The notes: a model not told the origin generated them from the letters alone. A DNA stretch of 36,762 bases from Nostoc sp. S13 (GCF_029379315.1 NZ_JAQYWQ010000073.1:1-36762), one strand, 5' to 3'; positions 1 through 9,603 are shown, counted from the first letter of the stretch. Made by a program: numbers and translations.

Positions 1-358
1 TATTCATCCACCAGTCGTACAGAATTCATTCTGAATTCTGACTCCTGACTCCTGAATTCTGTTCGGTAAAATAGTAAGTGTTGAGGGGATAAAAAATCAT
101 CGGTGTGAATCTGATTGAGCAATTGAAGCAAGTGGAAGATTTTAGAACTTCAGATTGACAAATATCCTTATTCTTGTCAGGGTAAACGCATCAAAATTAG
201 ATATGTAGAGGGTTATAATTTTGCTAGTATTTTATGCGATCGCAACATCGACGGTACTATGCAGAGATTTTATAAGTAGCAATATTTTTCGCTACGAATT
301 TACGAAATCCTGTATTTTGGCTTTGGGCAACTGATCCGGTTTCACTTAAGCAGTATTC
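1..358. other. Gene-poor left edge with possible decayed coding remnant
   Basis: No intact gene is visible. Bases 30-62 carry GAATTCTG/ACTCCTG heptamer-like repeats of the kind common between Nostocales genes. Bases 111-155 read as a 15-residue open stretch ending at a TGA. A different frame at about 163-279 then stays open to a TAG. This could be the frameshifted end of an old gene, but no family was recognised and it may be chance. Confidence 0.3.
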
Positions 359-946
359 TTAAAAACTTGGTTGCCACCGCCACCTCTGATCTGAGCTTCT
401 ACCGGAACCGCTAAATCCAGATAGTTCGCAATCAGAAAGTATTAACGCCGTACCATTAGCTGTGCCAGGATCTCCAAATACAGCAATGCATTTGTCGGAT
501 AATCCATTTCTGAGAAATCCTGCACCAATATATTCCCACCTCTGATCTGTCGTACTACCGGAACTGCTAAATCCAGATAGTTCGCAATCAAAAAGTTGCA
601 ACAGCGCACCCTTAGTTGTGCCCGGCTGTCCAAATACATCAATGCATTTGTTGGATAATTTATTTCTGATAAATCCTCCACGAATAAATTCCCATTTCTG
701 ATCTGTGATTCTACCGGAAGCGTTAAATCCAGATAGTTCACAATCCGAAAGTATCAATTGCGTACCATTAGCTGTGCCAGGATCTCCAGCTACATCAATG
801 CACTTGTTTGATAGTTCGTTTATGATAAACATTCCCCCCACTTGTGCAATAGCATTTTTATTTTCTAGAACACAAGTTGCTCCCCATAACAGCGACCCGA
901 CTAAGCCAACTGCGATCGCTGTACGCTTTTTTAAATTAGGTTTCAT
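359..946 (-). CDS. Secreted ricin-B-type beta-trefoil lectin domain protein
   Basis: The product is 195 residues: an N-terminal signal peptide (basic start, then a hydrophobic stretch, roughly residues 1-34) followed by three homologous repeats of about 50 residues. Each repeat has a conserved Cys pair (NKCIDV/DKCIAV and SDCELSGF) and ends in a Q-x-W motif (DQKW, DQRW, DQRW). That is the hallmark of the ricin B / beta-trefoil carbohydrate-binding fold, with one lobe per repeat. No catalytic domain is attached, so it is probably an exported sugar-binding protein. The open frame extends to 1009, but the ATG at 946 follows a good AGGAG site and begins the signal peptide, so it was chosen. The repeats are also similar at DNA level, suggesting recent internal duplication. 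The sugar specificity is unknown. Confidence 0.8.
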   Translation of the reverse strand: MKPNLKKRTAIAVGLVGSLLWGATCVLENKNAIAQVGGMFIINELSNKCIDVAGDPGTANGTQLILSDCELSGFNASGRITDQKWEFIRGGFIRNKLSNKCIDVFGQPGTTKGALLQLFDCELSGFSSSGSTTDQRWEYIGAGFLRNGLSDKCIAVFGDPGTANGTALILSDCELSGFSGSGRSSDQRWRWQPSF

Positions 947-1055
947 AAGTTTTTTCTCCTTGAGCGTTAAATTGATAAGAAACATTGTTTTTACATTTTT
1001 TTGCCACAAGGCAATTTAAATTAAAAAATGGGAATGCGATCTCTCAATTCTTGAT

Positions 1056-1181
1056 TAGACCTCTTGCATAAATGCTTAAATTGTCATATTGAGCGGAGCG
1101 AAACATCTGGTGAGATTCTTCTTTCCACTGCGTTCTGCTCAGAATGATATTCCTGATTTTGGGACTTTTGCAAGAGGTCTA
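1056..1181. mobile_element. 126-bp MITE-like element, copy 1
   Basis: The element is bounded by perfect 13-bp inverted ends (TAGACCTCTTGCA at 1056-1068, TGCAAGAGGTCTA at 1169-1181) and has no coding capacity. A second copy of the same length lies in opposite orientation at 36500-36625 and differs at only two positions by eye. The TA at each edge fits insertion at a TA target, as in IS630/Tc1-type elements, but the parent transposase is not in the window. Confidence 0.8.
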
Positions 1182-1356
1182 TTATGTCTAAGTCTCAAGA
1201 GTAAGAGTAATCTTTTTGTCTCCTCAGAGTGACAAAAGAGAGATATCCTCGCCCAGCGCGAAACTTCCTTGTGCGGGACTGGCTCAAGAGATTCAAAACT
1301 GCTGACGAAATCAGAATGATCAGCAAATATTAAAACATTGGATTAAGCAAGGCAGC

Positions 1357-1803
1357 TTATCTGTTGGTATTCGATGCCCATACAGCAACATGAGGACTTT
1401 TATAAATTACCAAGTTTCCATCATCTTAAACTTCGAGACGACAACTATAACCCTGCCCATCTGTATTACTTGCCCACACAGGCTTTCCACTATAATTATA
1501 ACTGACTAAATTACAGTCGGTTTGCATAATCGTGTAGTAAACTGATAGGCCATCCTTGTTTGATGCCCACAGAGGAATCTTGTAATAATAAAGAACAAAG
1601 TTTCCATCAGATTGCTGTATAGCTTTAAATGCCCCATTATGTGAAATCAAGTATTGATTAGCGAATAAGTATTCGCCTGTGTAAAGGGTAGATGTACCAG
1701 TACCCGCTAGAGCCTTGTTTTGTTGAATAAGCAACGCAGCTTGTGATGAAATTGCAAATGCTGTCGTTAAACCTAGAATTTTTGAGAGTTTAGATAATTT
1801 CAC
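1357..1803 (-). pseudogene. Secreted GNA-type (bulb) mannose-lectin-like protein, interrupted by an in-frame stop
   Basis: The uninterrupted part (1426-1803) encodes 125 residues: a signal peptide (about residues 1-33) and two B-lectin repeats with the Q-x-D-x-N-x-V motif (QSDGNFVLY, QTDCNLVSY) and WASN endings. Translation stops at TAA 1426-1428, exactly where a third motif should begin. Reading on in the same frame gives DDGNLVIYKSP and then AVWASNTNR, ending at a TAA at 1357-1359. The third repeat is therefore present but cut off, most simply by a CAA (Gln) to TAA change. Full length would be 148 residues. The shortened protein might still be made and exported but lacks one sugar-binding strand set. 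A sequencing error is possible. Confidence 0.75.
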
Positions 1804-2263
1804 AAACCTACCTCCAATAAAGTTCTTTTTTCTGTAAACACTGCTGAAATGCGATAGCGGTAAAGTCGCGCAATTAAGTAGTCCTTACAAAAGAGTGCAG
1901 GGACGAAAAATATTGCGCTTTGAGGTTCAAAACAAAAAACAACGACCAAGACATCATTGCAGGTTATAGATGTTAACCTTGGTCTTTCTACGGTATTAGA
2001 AGGCCTTAATCAACTTCCAAGTCCAATACGGTTTAGTTAAGGCTAAAACTATTTGTGAAAGTCAATTTTTTTAACGTAGACGCGGAGCAGCTTACCGCAG
2101 TCTACCGCCATTTCTACGAGATGCTTCCGCCAACGCGCAGCGTCTCGCAGAGAACGATGCAAAGGATGTAAAGAGAAAGAAAAGATGGTTAACTAAACTG
2201 TACTTGGTAGCTAGTATACTGTTAGTTGCTCTTTAATAAATGAACTTATAGAAAATTTATACT
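1804..2263. other. Intergenic region with palindromic short repeats
   Basis: This divergent spacer between the GNA-type lectin and the glutaminase gene contains no gene. Bases about 2070-2160 carry GC-rich repeated words (GTAGACGCGGAGC, GAGATGCTTCC, GCGTCTCGCAGAG) typical of interspersed palindromic repeats in Nostoc genomes. The rest is AT-rich and should hold the promoters of both flanking genes, but no convincing -35/-10 pair was picked out. Confidence 0.45.
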
Positions 2264-3178
2264 TTGAAAGGACTTGAAAAACTAACTACTACGAAGTTAT
2301 CAGTTTGGATACAACAAGCTAAAATCCAAGCTGAACGAGGACAAATTACCGATCGCATCCCATTATTAGCTTTAGCTGATCCTGGTTGGTTTGCAGTTTA
2401 CATCTGCTGTGAATCAGGGAAAACTATCAGTTTTGGGGATACAGCTTGTGTTTTCTCGCTAATGAGCGTGATTAAGCCATTTTCTCTACTTTATCTGCTA
2501 GAACTTTTTGGCGCAGAAACAGTTTTTGGGTGGGTTGGAGTGGAACCATCGGATGCACCCTTCAATTCTTTAGAACAACTAATTAGCGATCGCGGACGTC
2601 CCCGCAACCCGATGATTAATAGTGGTGCAATTACTCTGTCTGATAAGTTACCAGGAAAGGACGCTAATCAACGCACTTTTTTATTTTGTCAATGGCTCAA
2701 CCAATTAGCAGGTTGTCAACTAAGGTTAGATGAGGTAATGCTGGCTTCGGTGCGATTAACACGCTCAACAGCTAACGAAGCGATCGCTAATTATCTCGCC
2801 GAAACAGGTCATCTAGAAAATCTGGAAACTACACTTGACACCTACGAGCAAATATGCTGTATATCTGGGCGAGTTGAAGATTTAGCCTTGTTAGGAAAAC
2901 TCCTAACTTGTGAAAATGGCTGTCTATCAGCACAAAACCGTAGACTTGTCAACGCTGTGATGTTAACTTGTGGATTGTACGAAGCTTCTGCCCAGTTTGC
3001 AGTTAAAGTTGGTTTACCGATGAAATCAGGGATTGGTGGTGGACTTGTAGCAATAGTACCAGGTGAGGGAGCGATCGCTTGTTATAGTCCTGGGTTGGAT
3101 GCCGTAGGAAATCCGGTAGTGGGGCTTGCCTTTGTTGAGGCTTTATCGCAAAAGTTAGAGTTAAGCATTTTCGGATAA
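2264..3178 (+). CDS. glsA: Glutaminase (L-glutamine amidohydrolase)
   Basis: This 304-residue protein matches the bacterial serine-dependent glutaminase family (EC 3.5.1.2), which hydrolyses glutamine to glutamate and ammonia in the cytoplasm. Visible signatures are the beta-lactamase-like nucleophile motif S68-V-I-K71, the block RPRNPMINSGAI, and KSGIGGGLVAIVPG near the C-terminus. The length is normal for the family (about 300-310). The only plausible start in frame is a TTG at 2264 with weak ribosome-binding context, so the exact N-terminus is uncertain. The gene converges with the histidine kinase gene and their 3' ends overlap by 18 bp. In a cyanobacterium it would feed the GS-GOGAT nitrogen cycle; that role is inferred from the family. 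Confidence 0.88.
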   Translation: MKGLEKLTTTKLSVWIQQAKIQAERGQITDRIPLLALADPGWFAVYICCESGKTISFGDTACVFSLMSVIKPFSLLYLLELFGAETVFGWVGVEPSDAPFNSLEQLISDRGRPRNPMINSGAITLSDKLPGKDANQRTFLFCQWLNQLAGCQLRLDEVMLASVRLTRSTANEAIANYLAETGHLENLETTLDTYEQICCISGRVEDLALLGKLLTCENGCLSAQNRRLVNAVMLTCGLYEASAQFAVKVGLPMKSGIGGGLVAIVPGEGAIACYSPGLDAVGNPVVGLAFVEALSQKLELSIFG

Positions 3179-4960
3179 ATGCTGCTTTTGAATCGGAAGA
3201 GAAATGATGAATTCTGTACCACTACCCAGCTCAGATTTACAAATTAGTTGTCCTCCGTGTTTTTCGACTACAATCTGATGACTAATCGAAAGTCCCATAC
3301 CAGTGCCAACGCCTCTGGCTTTAGTAGTGAAGAACGTCTCAAAAATTCTTTCTTGAACATCAGGGGGAATACCAGAAGCATTATCAGCAATGCGGACAAC
3401 TACCCAGTTTTTATCCTTAACTTCAGTAGCGATCATAATTCGTGGGGAGTCCTGAGTATTTTGCTGTTCCTCCAAGGCATCAAGGGCATTGTTGATAATA
3501 TTCATGAACACTTGATATAGCGAACTAGAAAAACCTTGAATATTAGGAACATCACCGTAGAAACGCTCAATCGTAATACCCTTTTTGATGCGGCTACTGA
3601 GGATGAGTAGCGTACTCTCAATGCATTCATGCAAATTGACCGGATGTGTTTCTGCTTCATCCAAGCGAGAGAAGTTTTTCAAGCTTAAGACAATTTGCCG
3701 CACACGAGCAGCACCAAATTTCATCGACTGCAAAAGTTTGGGTAAATCTTCTTCTACAAATTCTGCATCAATTTCTGTAGCGTAGGCTTGCACTGCTAGA
3801 GGTGGATTAGGCACTTCTTGGCGATAAGTTTGTAGCAATGCTAATAAATCGTCTACGTGTTGAATAGCCGGATCTAAGTTGCCGTAAATAAAATTCACCG
3901 GATTATTAATTTCGTGAGCAATCCCAGCTACCATTCGTCCTAAGCTGGACATTTTCTCACTTTGGAGCAATTGGGATTCTTGCATTTGCTGCTGACGAAA
4001 GGCGGTAGCTTGTTGTTCTTGCAGTAGACATTTAACTCTATGCAAAACTTGGTTAAATGCAATAGCAAGTATCCCAATTTCATCTGTGGTCATCACAGGT
4101 GCTTGCAGGTCAAAGTTAGATTCTTTGGTGACTCGCTGCGCCATATTCGTCAGCACTTCGACTGGATGAGTAATGGTTCGACTTGTAAACAAAGCTAAAA
4201 GAGTAGCAATCATAACTGACAACAGAATGCTGGCAGCCATGATTTGAAACCGTATTTGTACTGCTGTCTTTAACGTCGTCGTCGCTGCTTTTAAGTCGCC
4301 ATAAGAAGCATTAATGATAGTAACCAGTTCATCGGAGATACCGTCAAACTTGAGTGCTAACTCACTGTTAGTAAACTTTAACAGTCGTTGTTGGGCGATC
4401 GCAATTTTTTTGTCAGTTAGAGGGGATAGATCAATTTGCTTAAATAGCTCCTCAAGTTGCTGGATATAAGTTTCTGATACACCATCATAAGTTTTTAGAA
4501 GCAGGGGAATATTTTCATAGTGCTTTTCCTTCGCATAATCGGCAGTTTTAATATAGGCTTGTATTTCAGGTAAAACCCGCTCAATTTCAGCTATATGCAA
4601 AATAATATGTTTATATTCATCCCTGTATAAGTCTGGGGTCGCTGTCAAGGGAATGAGTTGCTGTTGGTGCGCCCGAGTCTGGAGGATACCTGCCTGGAAG
4701 CGATGAAGCAAATTGATTTCCTTAAAAGCGTTTTGTTGCTGCTGCAACGCCTGTCCTTGATAGTAGTCTCCAAAGATTAACCCAATCATGCTTCCTAAAA
4801 TTCCAGCACTGAGGGCAAGAGCATAGCCACATTTAATCTTGTTACCAATACTCAAACCATTGGTAACTCCTATAAACCACCCTTTTTGGCTCGACTGTCC
4901 GAAAGCAACATCGCCGGAAAGTGGTACAAAATCTGAACCTGGAGTTTTTTGGGAAACCAT
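3161..4960 (-). CDS. Membrane sensor histidine kinase (HAMP-HisKA-HATPase_c)
   Basis: The 599-residue protein has a first membrane helix at about residues 43-64, an extracytoplasmic helical region of about 170 residues, and a second helix at about 238-258. A HAMP linker (about 258-312) and a short coiled coil follow. The phospho-acceptor box is GRMVAGIAHEINNPVNF with His349. The ATP-binding domain shows an N box (NNALDAL), a G1 box (DNASGIPP), an F box (ERIFETFFTTK) and a G2 box (GTGMGLSISH). It should autophosphorylate and pass phosphate to a response regulator, but none is adjacent, so it is an orphan kinase here. The sensed signal cannot be read from the sequence; the helical sensor region resembles four-helix-bundle input domains. 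The N-terminal 40 residues are an unassigned cytoplasmic tail. Confidence 0.88.
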   Translation of the reverse strand: MVSQKTPGSDFVPLSGDVAFGQSSQKGWFIGVTNGLSIGNKIKCGYALALSAGILGSMIGLIFGDYYQGQALQQQQNAFKEINLLHRFQAGILQTRAHQQQLIPLTATPDLYRDEYKHIILHIAEIERVLPEIQAYIKTADYAKEKHYENIPLLLKTYDGVSETYIQQLEELFKQIDLSPLTDKKIAIAQQRLLKFTNSELALKFDGISDELVTIINASYGDLKAATTTLKTAVQIRFQIMAASILLSVMIATLLALFTSRTITHPVEVLTNMAQRVTKESNFDLQAPVMTTDEIGILAIAFNQVLHRVKCLLQEQQATAFRQQQMQESQLLQSEKMSSLGRMVAGIAHEINNPVNFIYGNLDPAIQHVDDLLALLQTYRQEVPNPPLAVQAYATEIDAEFVEEDLPKLLQSMKFGAARVRQIVLSLKNFSRLDEAETHPVNLHECIESTLLILSSRIKKGITIERFYGDVPNIQGFSSSLYQVFMNIINNALDALEEQQNTQDSPRIMIATEVKDKNWVVVRIADNASGIPPDVQERIFETFFTTKARGVGTGMGLSISHQIVVEKHGGQLICKSELGSGTEFIISLPIQKQHLSENA

Positions 4961-5205
4961 AGTAATTCTAACTAAGCAATAAAAGCTAATCCTTACTTAG
5001 AATTCCCTAGTTGTTCTGCAAAAGTAAAAATTCTGAAACTTTCTTTATTGCCCTAAAATTCGTCCCACACTTCCCTTATCTACGAGACGCTTCGCGAACG
5101 GGTAAGATGTGGAACAAATTTTGGATGAAGCTAAATCCTGTTTTATAGCTGTTGCACTTTTTTTTCAGGGAATTCAGCCGATAGAGGTGTTACCCTTACC
5201 CCTAG

Positions 5206-6807
5206 CTATGATTCAGGTTTAGTTTCTGCTGATGGTGCAATTTTTTCTAATGCTGGAGACTCAATAATCTCTGGCACCGTCGGTGGCAAACTAGGAGATG
5301 GTGCAATTGTTACTTGTGGAGTAGGTGTCTTGCCCGTTCGACGGTTAAAAAATCCGCCAAATCTAGGTTTTGTTGGCTGAGGCGCGACTTTTTCAGGTAA
5401 CGGCGTTGATTCAGGAGTTGGCGTTACCTCTGGCTGTGGCTCTAGTGTTGGCGTAATTATTTCTGGTGCTGGAGACTCAATAATCTCTGGCAGCGTGGGT
5501 GGCAAACTAGGAGATGGTGCAACTGGTGCTTCTGGGGTGGTTATCTTGCCCGCGCGACGGTTAAAAAATCCGCCAAATCTAGATTTTGTTGACTGAGGCG
5601 CAACTTTTTCAGGCAACGGCGTTGATTCAGGAGTTGGTGTAATTGTTTCTGGTGCTGGAGACTCAATAATCTCTGGGGGTGTTGGGGACAAACTGGGAGA
5701 TGGTACAGCCGTTGGAACTTCTAATTTTGGTTGTTCTGGCTGTGTTTTGGATTCTTTTGGAACTTCAGTTTCAGGAATGGGCTGTTTTTCTAGCTGCGGT
5801 TGTATCTGGGGTGTTTTTTCAACAGATGGCGTGGGAGTGAGTCTATAATTCGGGTCTACAACGGGGCGCACCTCATCTGCTGTAAGTTCTCCTCTAACAA
5901 TTTTGGATAGAGTATCTTTACCCTTTGGCTGGTAGTCAATCAATCTAACTGTGGTATTAAAGGCGTTTTTGACAGCATTTCCCTGATTATCGAGAAATTC
6001 CAATTTTACCCAGTTTTTTCCTGGACGGAAGCCTTTAAGATAAACTGCTTGCCAGCGATCAAAAATAAAGCTTTCACCATTAATTGTGGAGCGGATGCGC
6101 CAATCACTAAATTTGTCGTTAGCGTTGTCCTTCCCCACCAGATGCAGAGGAGCGTTAGTTAGGTAAAAGTCCAGTAAGATTGGTTCTGCTCCGTAGCTAC
6201 TTTGAGGACGGCTATAAGTTAGCAGGGGTAATTTGGGATCTGGGTTGTTGTCGTCGGTTTTGGTAAAGACGTGAAATGTTGTTTGGGCATAAGCGCCTTC
6301 ATTCTTAAAGCTTTCATGCCAAGGACGGGAGGCAAAGACGCGCAGGGTATGAGTACCTGGAGACAAGTCTGGCAAAACCAAGGGCTGATTCAGGTCGTAA
6401 ACCGGGATATAAGGTTGGTTATCCAGAATTACATGTAGATGGGGCCCAAGTTGTAATTCTGGGTCTTTAAATATTGGTAGATCCTTAACCTGAAAACTGG
6501 CTGTGACTTTGTTATCTTGGAAAACTTCATCAGGTTGTGGAGTCACAATTGTCACTTGTGGCTGATAAACTTCCAAGATTGGACGCAGTTCTTGAATCAC
6601 AGATGGTGGGGAAATTTCGGAAAATTGCTTTGAAATTTGAGAAATCTCTGGGGGGTTTTCTCTATAGCCAATAGATACTTCCTGGCTATCGGCTTTCTCG
6701 CTACAACTAGTCAAGCTTAATACTAGCACCAATGTCATTACCCACCTGAGAAGCGGGAATCTCTCAGGGAGGAGCTTCTCTAATACCCTTTTCTGCCACG
6801 AGTTCAT
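5206..6807 (-). CDS. Proline-rich lipoprotein with C-terminal repeats
   Basis: The N-terminus has a basic segment, a hydrophobic core and a lipobox (SLTSC, Cys about residue 35), so the protein should be lipidated and anchored in a membrane. Residues of about 50-300 form a globular conserved part with beta-strand character (for example HLHVILDNQPYIPVYDL and SPGTHTLRVFASRPWHESF), which looks like an extracytoplasmic beta-sandwich domain of unknown function. The remaining C-terminal part is a Pro/Thr/Glu-rich spacer containing two long repeats and one partial copy that include the basic block RFGGFFNRR. Such tails often span the periplasm or contact the cell wall. An upstream in-frame GTG at 6816 is possible; the ATG at 6807 was preferred. 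No specific function is known. Confidence 0.7.
   Translation of the reverse strand: MNSWQKRVLEKLLPERFPLLRWVMTLVLVLSLTSCSEKADSQEVSIGYRENPPEISQISKQFSEISPPSVIQELRPILEVYQPQVTIVTPQPDEVFQDNKVTASFQVKDLPIFKDPELQLGPHLHVILDNQPYIPVYDLNQPLVLPDLSPGTHTLRVFASRPWHESFKNEGAYAQTTFHVFTKTDDNNPDPKLPLLTYSRPQSSYGAEPILLDFYLTNAPLHLVGKDNANDKFSDWRIRSTINGESFIFDRWQAVYLKGFRPGKNWVKLEFLDNQGNAVKNAFNTTVRLIDYQPKGKDTLSKIVRGELTADEVRPVVDPNYRLTPTPSVEKTPQIQPQLEKQPIPETEVPKESKTQPEQPKLEVPTAVPSPSLSPTPPEIIESPAPETITPTPESTPLPEKVAPQSTKSRFGGFFNRRAGKITTPEAPVAPSPSLPPTLPEIIESPAPEIITPTLEPQPEVTPTPESTPLPEKVAPQPTKPRFGGFFNRRTGKTPTPQVTIAPSPSLPPTVPEIIESPALEKIAPSAETKPES
5254..5703 (-). repeat. Direct repeats inside the lipoprotein gene
   Basis: Two long near-identical copies start (plus-strand reading) at 5254 and 5470, with a third, partial copy at 5656, all beginning with TGGAGACTCAATAATCTCTG. 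The spacings of 216 and 186 bp are multiples of three, so the frame is kept. They encode the Pro-rich tail with the RFGGFFNRR block. Copy number could vary by slippage or recombination. Confidence 0.75.
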
Positions 6808-7344
6808 GCGTTGCACCCAGTGATAGTCTTCGACAATTGACTAGATTATTTTGGCTCAAACTGTCCATAGGGAACTATAGCCCAAAAGGTGAAATCTGCC
6901 TCACATCCCATAAGTATTCCTGTGGATCTGAGGAAATTTTCCAAAAACCATATTACTTACAGCTTTTTACTTATGAAAATTGAAACATGACACAAATATT
7001 CACAAGCAATAGCAGTAAAAGCTAGAACATCGGCTATATACAGCCAAACCATAAATTTTACGAATTGTTATTCTTTGTAAATTAAATGGATAATCTATTG
7101 ACTTTTGGACAAATAGTTTGAAGTTAAAAGCCAGATTAGGCCCGAATTTCAGCAATATTTGAGCAAGTTTGAATTATTGTTAAAATATCTCTAACAATGT
7201 ACAAGTGAAGACTCTATAATTCAACGAGAAACAACTATCCACATCGGGTCTTCATCGCGACTTCAGTAAAATTCTGGAGTATGCGGGAATATTTCATTTT
7301 GTGGTATTTATGATTCCTCATTCCTTATCAAGAGAGGAGGTCGA
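6808..7344. other. psaA upstream region, no gene seen
   Basis: This 537-bp AT-rich divergent spacer lies between the lipoprotein gene and psaA. No open frame with coding character was found. It should hold the light-regulated psaAB promoter. A candidate -10 box at 7215-7220 is listed separately. Confidence 0.5.
7192..7220 (+). promoter_or_regulatory. Candidate psaA promoter
   Basis: A perfect TATAAT (7215-7220) is preceded at 17-bp spacing by TAACAA, a weak match to a sigma-70 -35 box. Transcription from here would give a leader of about 118 nt before the psaA ATG. psaA promoters in cyanobacteria often lack good -35 elements and depend on activators such as RpaB, so the weak -35 is not disqualifying. 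The call rests on motif spacing only. Confidence 0.35.
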
Positions 7345-9603
7345 ATGACAATAAGTCCTCCGGAGCGAGAGGAAAAAAAGGCAAGAGTAATCGTCGATAA
7401 CGACCCCGTTCCTACCTCATTCGAGAGATGGGCACAACCTGGGCACTTTGACAGATCCTTAGCCAGAGGTCCCAAAACCACCACATGGATTTGGAACCTG
7501 CACGCACTCGCCCATGATTTTGATACGCATACAAGCGATTTAGAAGACATCTCCCGCAAGATATTCTCAGCCCACTTCGGCCACTTAGCCGTAGTGACAA
7601 TCTGGTTGAGCGGGATGATTTTTCACGGCGCGAAGTTTTCTAACTACGAAGCTTGGCTAAGCGACCCGTTGAACGTTAAGCCTAGTGCCCAAGTTGTTTG
7701 GCCCATTGTCGGACAAGACATTTTAAACGGTGATGTTGGCGGTGGTTTCCACGGGATTCAAATCACCTCCGGTTTGTTCCAAGTATGGCGTGGCTGGGGA
7801 ATTACACACTCCTTCCAGCTTTATGTAACTGCGATCGGTGGCTTGGTATTAGCAGGCTTATTCCTATTTGCCGGCTGGTTCCACTACCACAAACGCGCTC
7901 CCAAACTGGAATGGTTCCAGAATGTGGAATCGATGTTGAATCACCACTTGCAAGTATTGCTAGGTTGTGGTTCCTTGGGATGGGCAGGTCACTTAATCCA
8001 CGTGTCCGCACCGACCAACAAGCTTTTGGATGCAGGCGTTGCTCTCAAAGACATACCCTTGCCCCACGAGTTCATCTTGAACAAAGACTTGTTGACCGAG
8101 CTGTATCCCGGCTTTGCTGGTGGTTTAGCACCTTTCTTCACCTTGAATTGGGGTCAGTATGCTGACTTCCTTACCTTCAAGGGCGGTCTGAACCCAGTAA
8201 CAGGCGGCTTGTGGTTGACTGATATTTCCCATCACCACTTAGCGATCGCAGTTCTGTTTATCATTGCTGGTCATCAGTACCGTACCAACTGGGGTATTGG
8301 TCACAGCATTAAAGAGATCCTAGAAAACCACAAAGGTCCTTTCACCGGTGAAGGTCACAAAGGTCTCTACGAAAACCTGACCACATCTTGGCACGCTCAG
8401 TTGGCTACTAACCTGGCCTTCTTGGGTTCGCTGACCATCATCATCGCGCATCACATGTACGCGATGCCCCCCTATCCATACTTGGCAACTGACTACGCTA
8501 CGCAGTTGTGCATATTCACCCACCATATGTGGATCGGTGGCTTCTTGATTGTGGGTGGAGCGGCTCACGCTGCAATATTCATGGTGCGGGATTACGATCC
8601 AGTTGTGAACCAAAACAACGTGCTGGATCGGGTAATTCGTCACCGGGATGCGATTATTTCTCATCTAAACTGGGTGTCTATTTTCCTCGGCTTCCATAGC
8701 TTTGGACTTTACATCCACAACGACACAATGCGAGCATTGGGTCGTCCTCAAGACTTGTTCTCTGATACAGGAATTCAATTGCAGCCAGTATTTGCCCAGT
8801 GGATACAAAATATCCACGCCTTGGCTCCTGGTACAACTGCACCTAATGCCCTAGAACCAGTTAGCTATGTCTTTGGCGGCGGTATTTTGGCTGTTGGCGG
8901 TAAAGTGGCAGCTGCACCCATTGTTTTGGGCACAGCGGACTTCCTAATTCACCACATTCACGCCTTCACCATTCACGTCACCGTCCTAATTCTGCTCAAA
9001 GGTGTGCTATACGCCCGTAGCTCTCGTCTGATTCCAGACAAAGCTAACCTGGGCTTCCGCTTCCCCTGCGACGGTCCTGGTCGTGGCGGTACATGTCAAG
9101 TGTCTGGTTGGGATCACGTATTCCTCGGACTTTTCTGGATGTACAACTCCATATCGATTGTAATTTTCCACTTCAGTTGGAAGATGCAATCAGATGTCTG
9201 GGGAACCGTAGATGCAGATGGTACTGTGACTCACATCACTGGTGGTAACTTTGCCCAAAGCGCCATCACCATCAACGGTTGGTTGCGAGACTTCTTGTGG
9301 GCACAAGCTACACAAGTCATCAATTCCTATGGCAGTGCGCTATCTGCCTATGGTCTACTCTTCTTAGGCGCTCACTTTGTCTGGGCATTCAGCTTGATGT
9401 TCCTGTTCAGTGGTCGCGGCTACTGGCAAGAACTGATTGAGTCCATTGTTTGGGCGCATAACAAACTGAAGGTAGCACCAGCAATTCAGCCTCGCGCTCT
9501 GAGTATCATTCAGGGTCGAGCTGTAGGGGTAGCTCACTACCTCTTGGGAGGAATTGCCACAACTTGGGCGTTCTTCCATGCACACATCCTTTCAGTAGGG
9601 TAG
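7345..9603 (+). CDS. psaA: Photosystem I P700 chlorophyll a apoprotein A1
   Basis: The 752-residue product is full length for PsaA and begins with the typical MTISPPEREEKKARVIVDND. It is an eleven-helix thylakoid membrane protein that, with PsaB, binds P700, most antenna chlorophylls and the A0/A1 electron acceptors. The F_X iron-sulphur cluster loop FPCDGPGRGGTC supplies two of the four cluster cysteines. Many His-rich helices (ISHHHLAIAVLF, FTHHMW) are the chlorophyll ligands. The ATG follows a strong GGAGG site (7336-7340). It is the first gene of the psaA-psaB operon. The sequence looks like an ordinary white-light PsaA, with no sign of the far-red-type paralogue. Confidence 0.99.
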   Translation: MTISPPEREEKKARVIVDNDPVPTSFERWAQPGHFDRSLARGPKTTTWIWNLHALAHDFDTHTSDLEDISRKIFSAHFGHLAVVTIWLSGMIFHGAKFSNYEAWLSDPLNVKPSAQVVWPIVGQDILNGDVGGGFHGIQITSGLFQVWRGWGITHSFQLYVTAIGGLVLAGLFLFAGWFHYHKRAPKLEWFQNVESMLNHHLQVLLGCGSLGWAGHLIHVSAPTNKLLDAGVALKDIPLPHEFILNKDLLTELYPGFAGGLAPFFTLNWGQYADFLTFKGGLNPVTGGLWLTDISHHHLAIAVLFIIAGHQYRTNWGIGHSIKEILENHKGPFTGEGHKGLYENLTTSWHAQLATNLAFLGSLTIIIAHHMYAMPPYPYLATDYATQLCIFTHHMWIGGFLIVGGAAHAAIFMVRDYDPVVNQNNVLDRVIRHRDAIISHLNWVSIFLGFHSFGLYIHNDTMRALGRPQDLFSDTGIQLQPVFAQWIQNIHALAPGTTAPNALEPVSYVFGGGILAVGGKVAAAPIVLGTADFLIHHIHAFTIHVTVLILLKGVLYARSSRLIPDKANLGFRFPCDGPGRGGTCQVSGWDHVFLGLFWMYNSISIVIFHFSWKMQSDVWGTVDADGTVTHITGGNFAQSAITINGWLRDFLWAQATQVINSYGSALSAYGLLFLGAHFVWAFSLMFLFSGRGYWQELIESIVWAHNKLKVAPAIQPRALSIIQGRAVGVAHYLLGGIATTWAFFHAHILSVG

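Noticed and set aside
111..279. Transposase remnant at the left edge
   Set aside because: The two open pieces are short and in different frames, and no transposase motif could be recognised; it is kept only as a possible decayed region.
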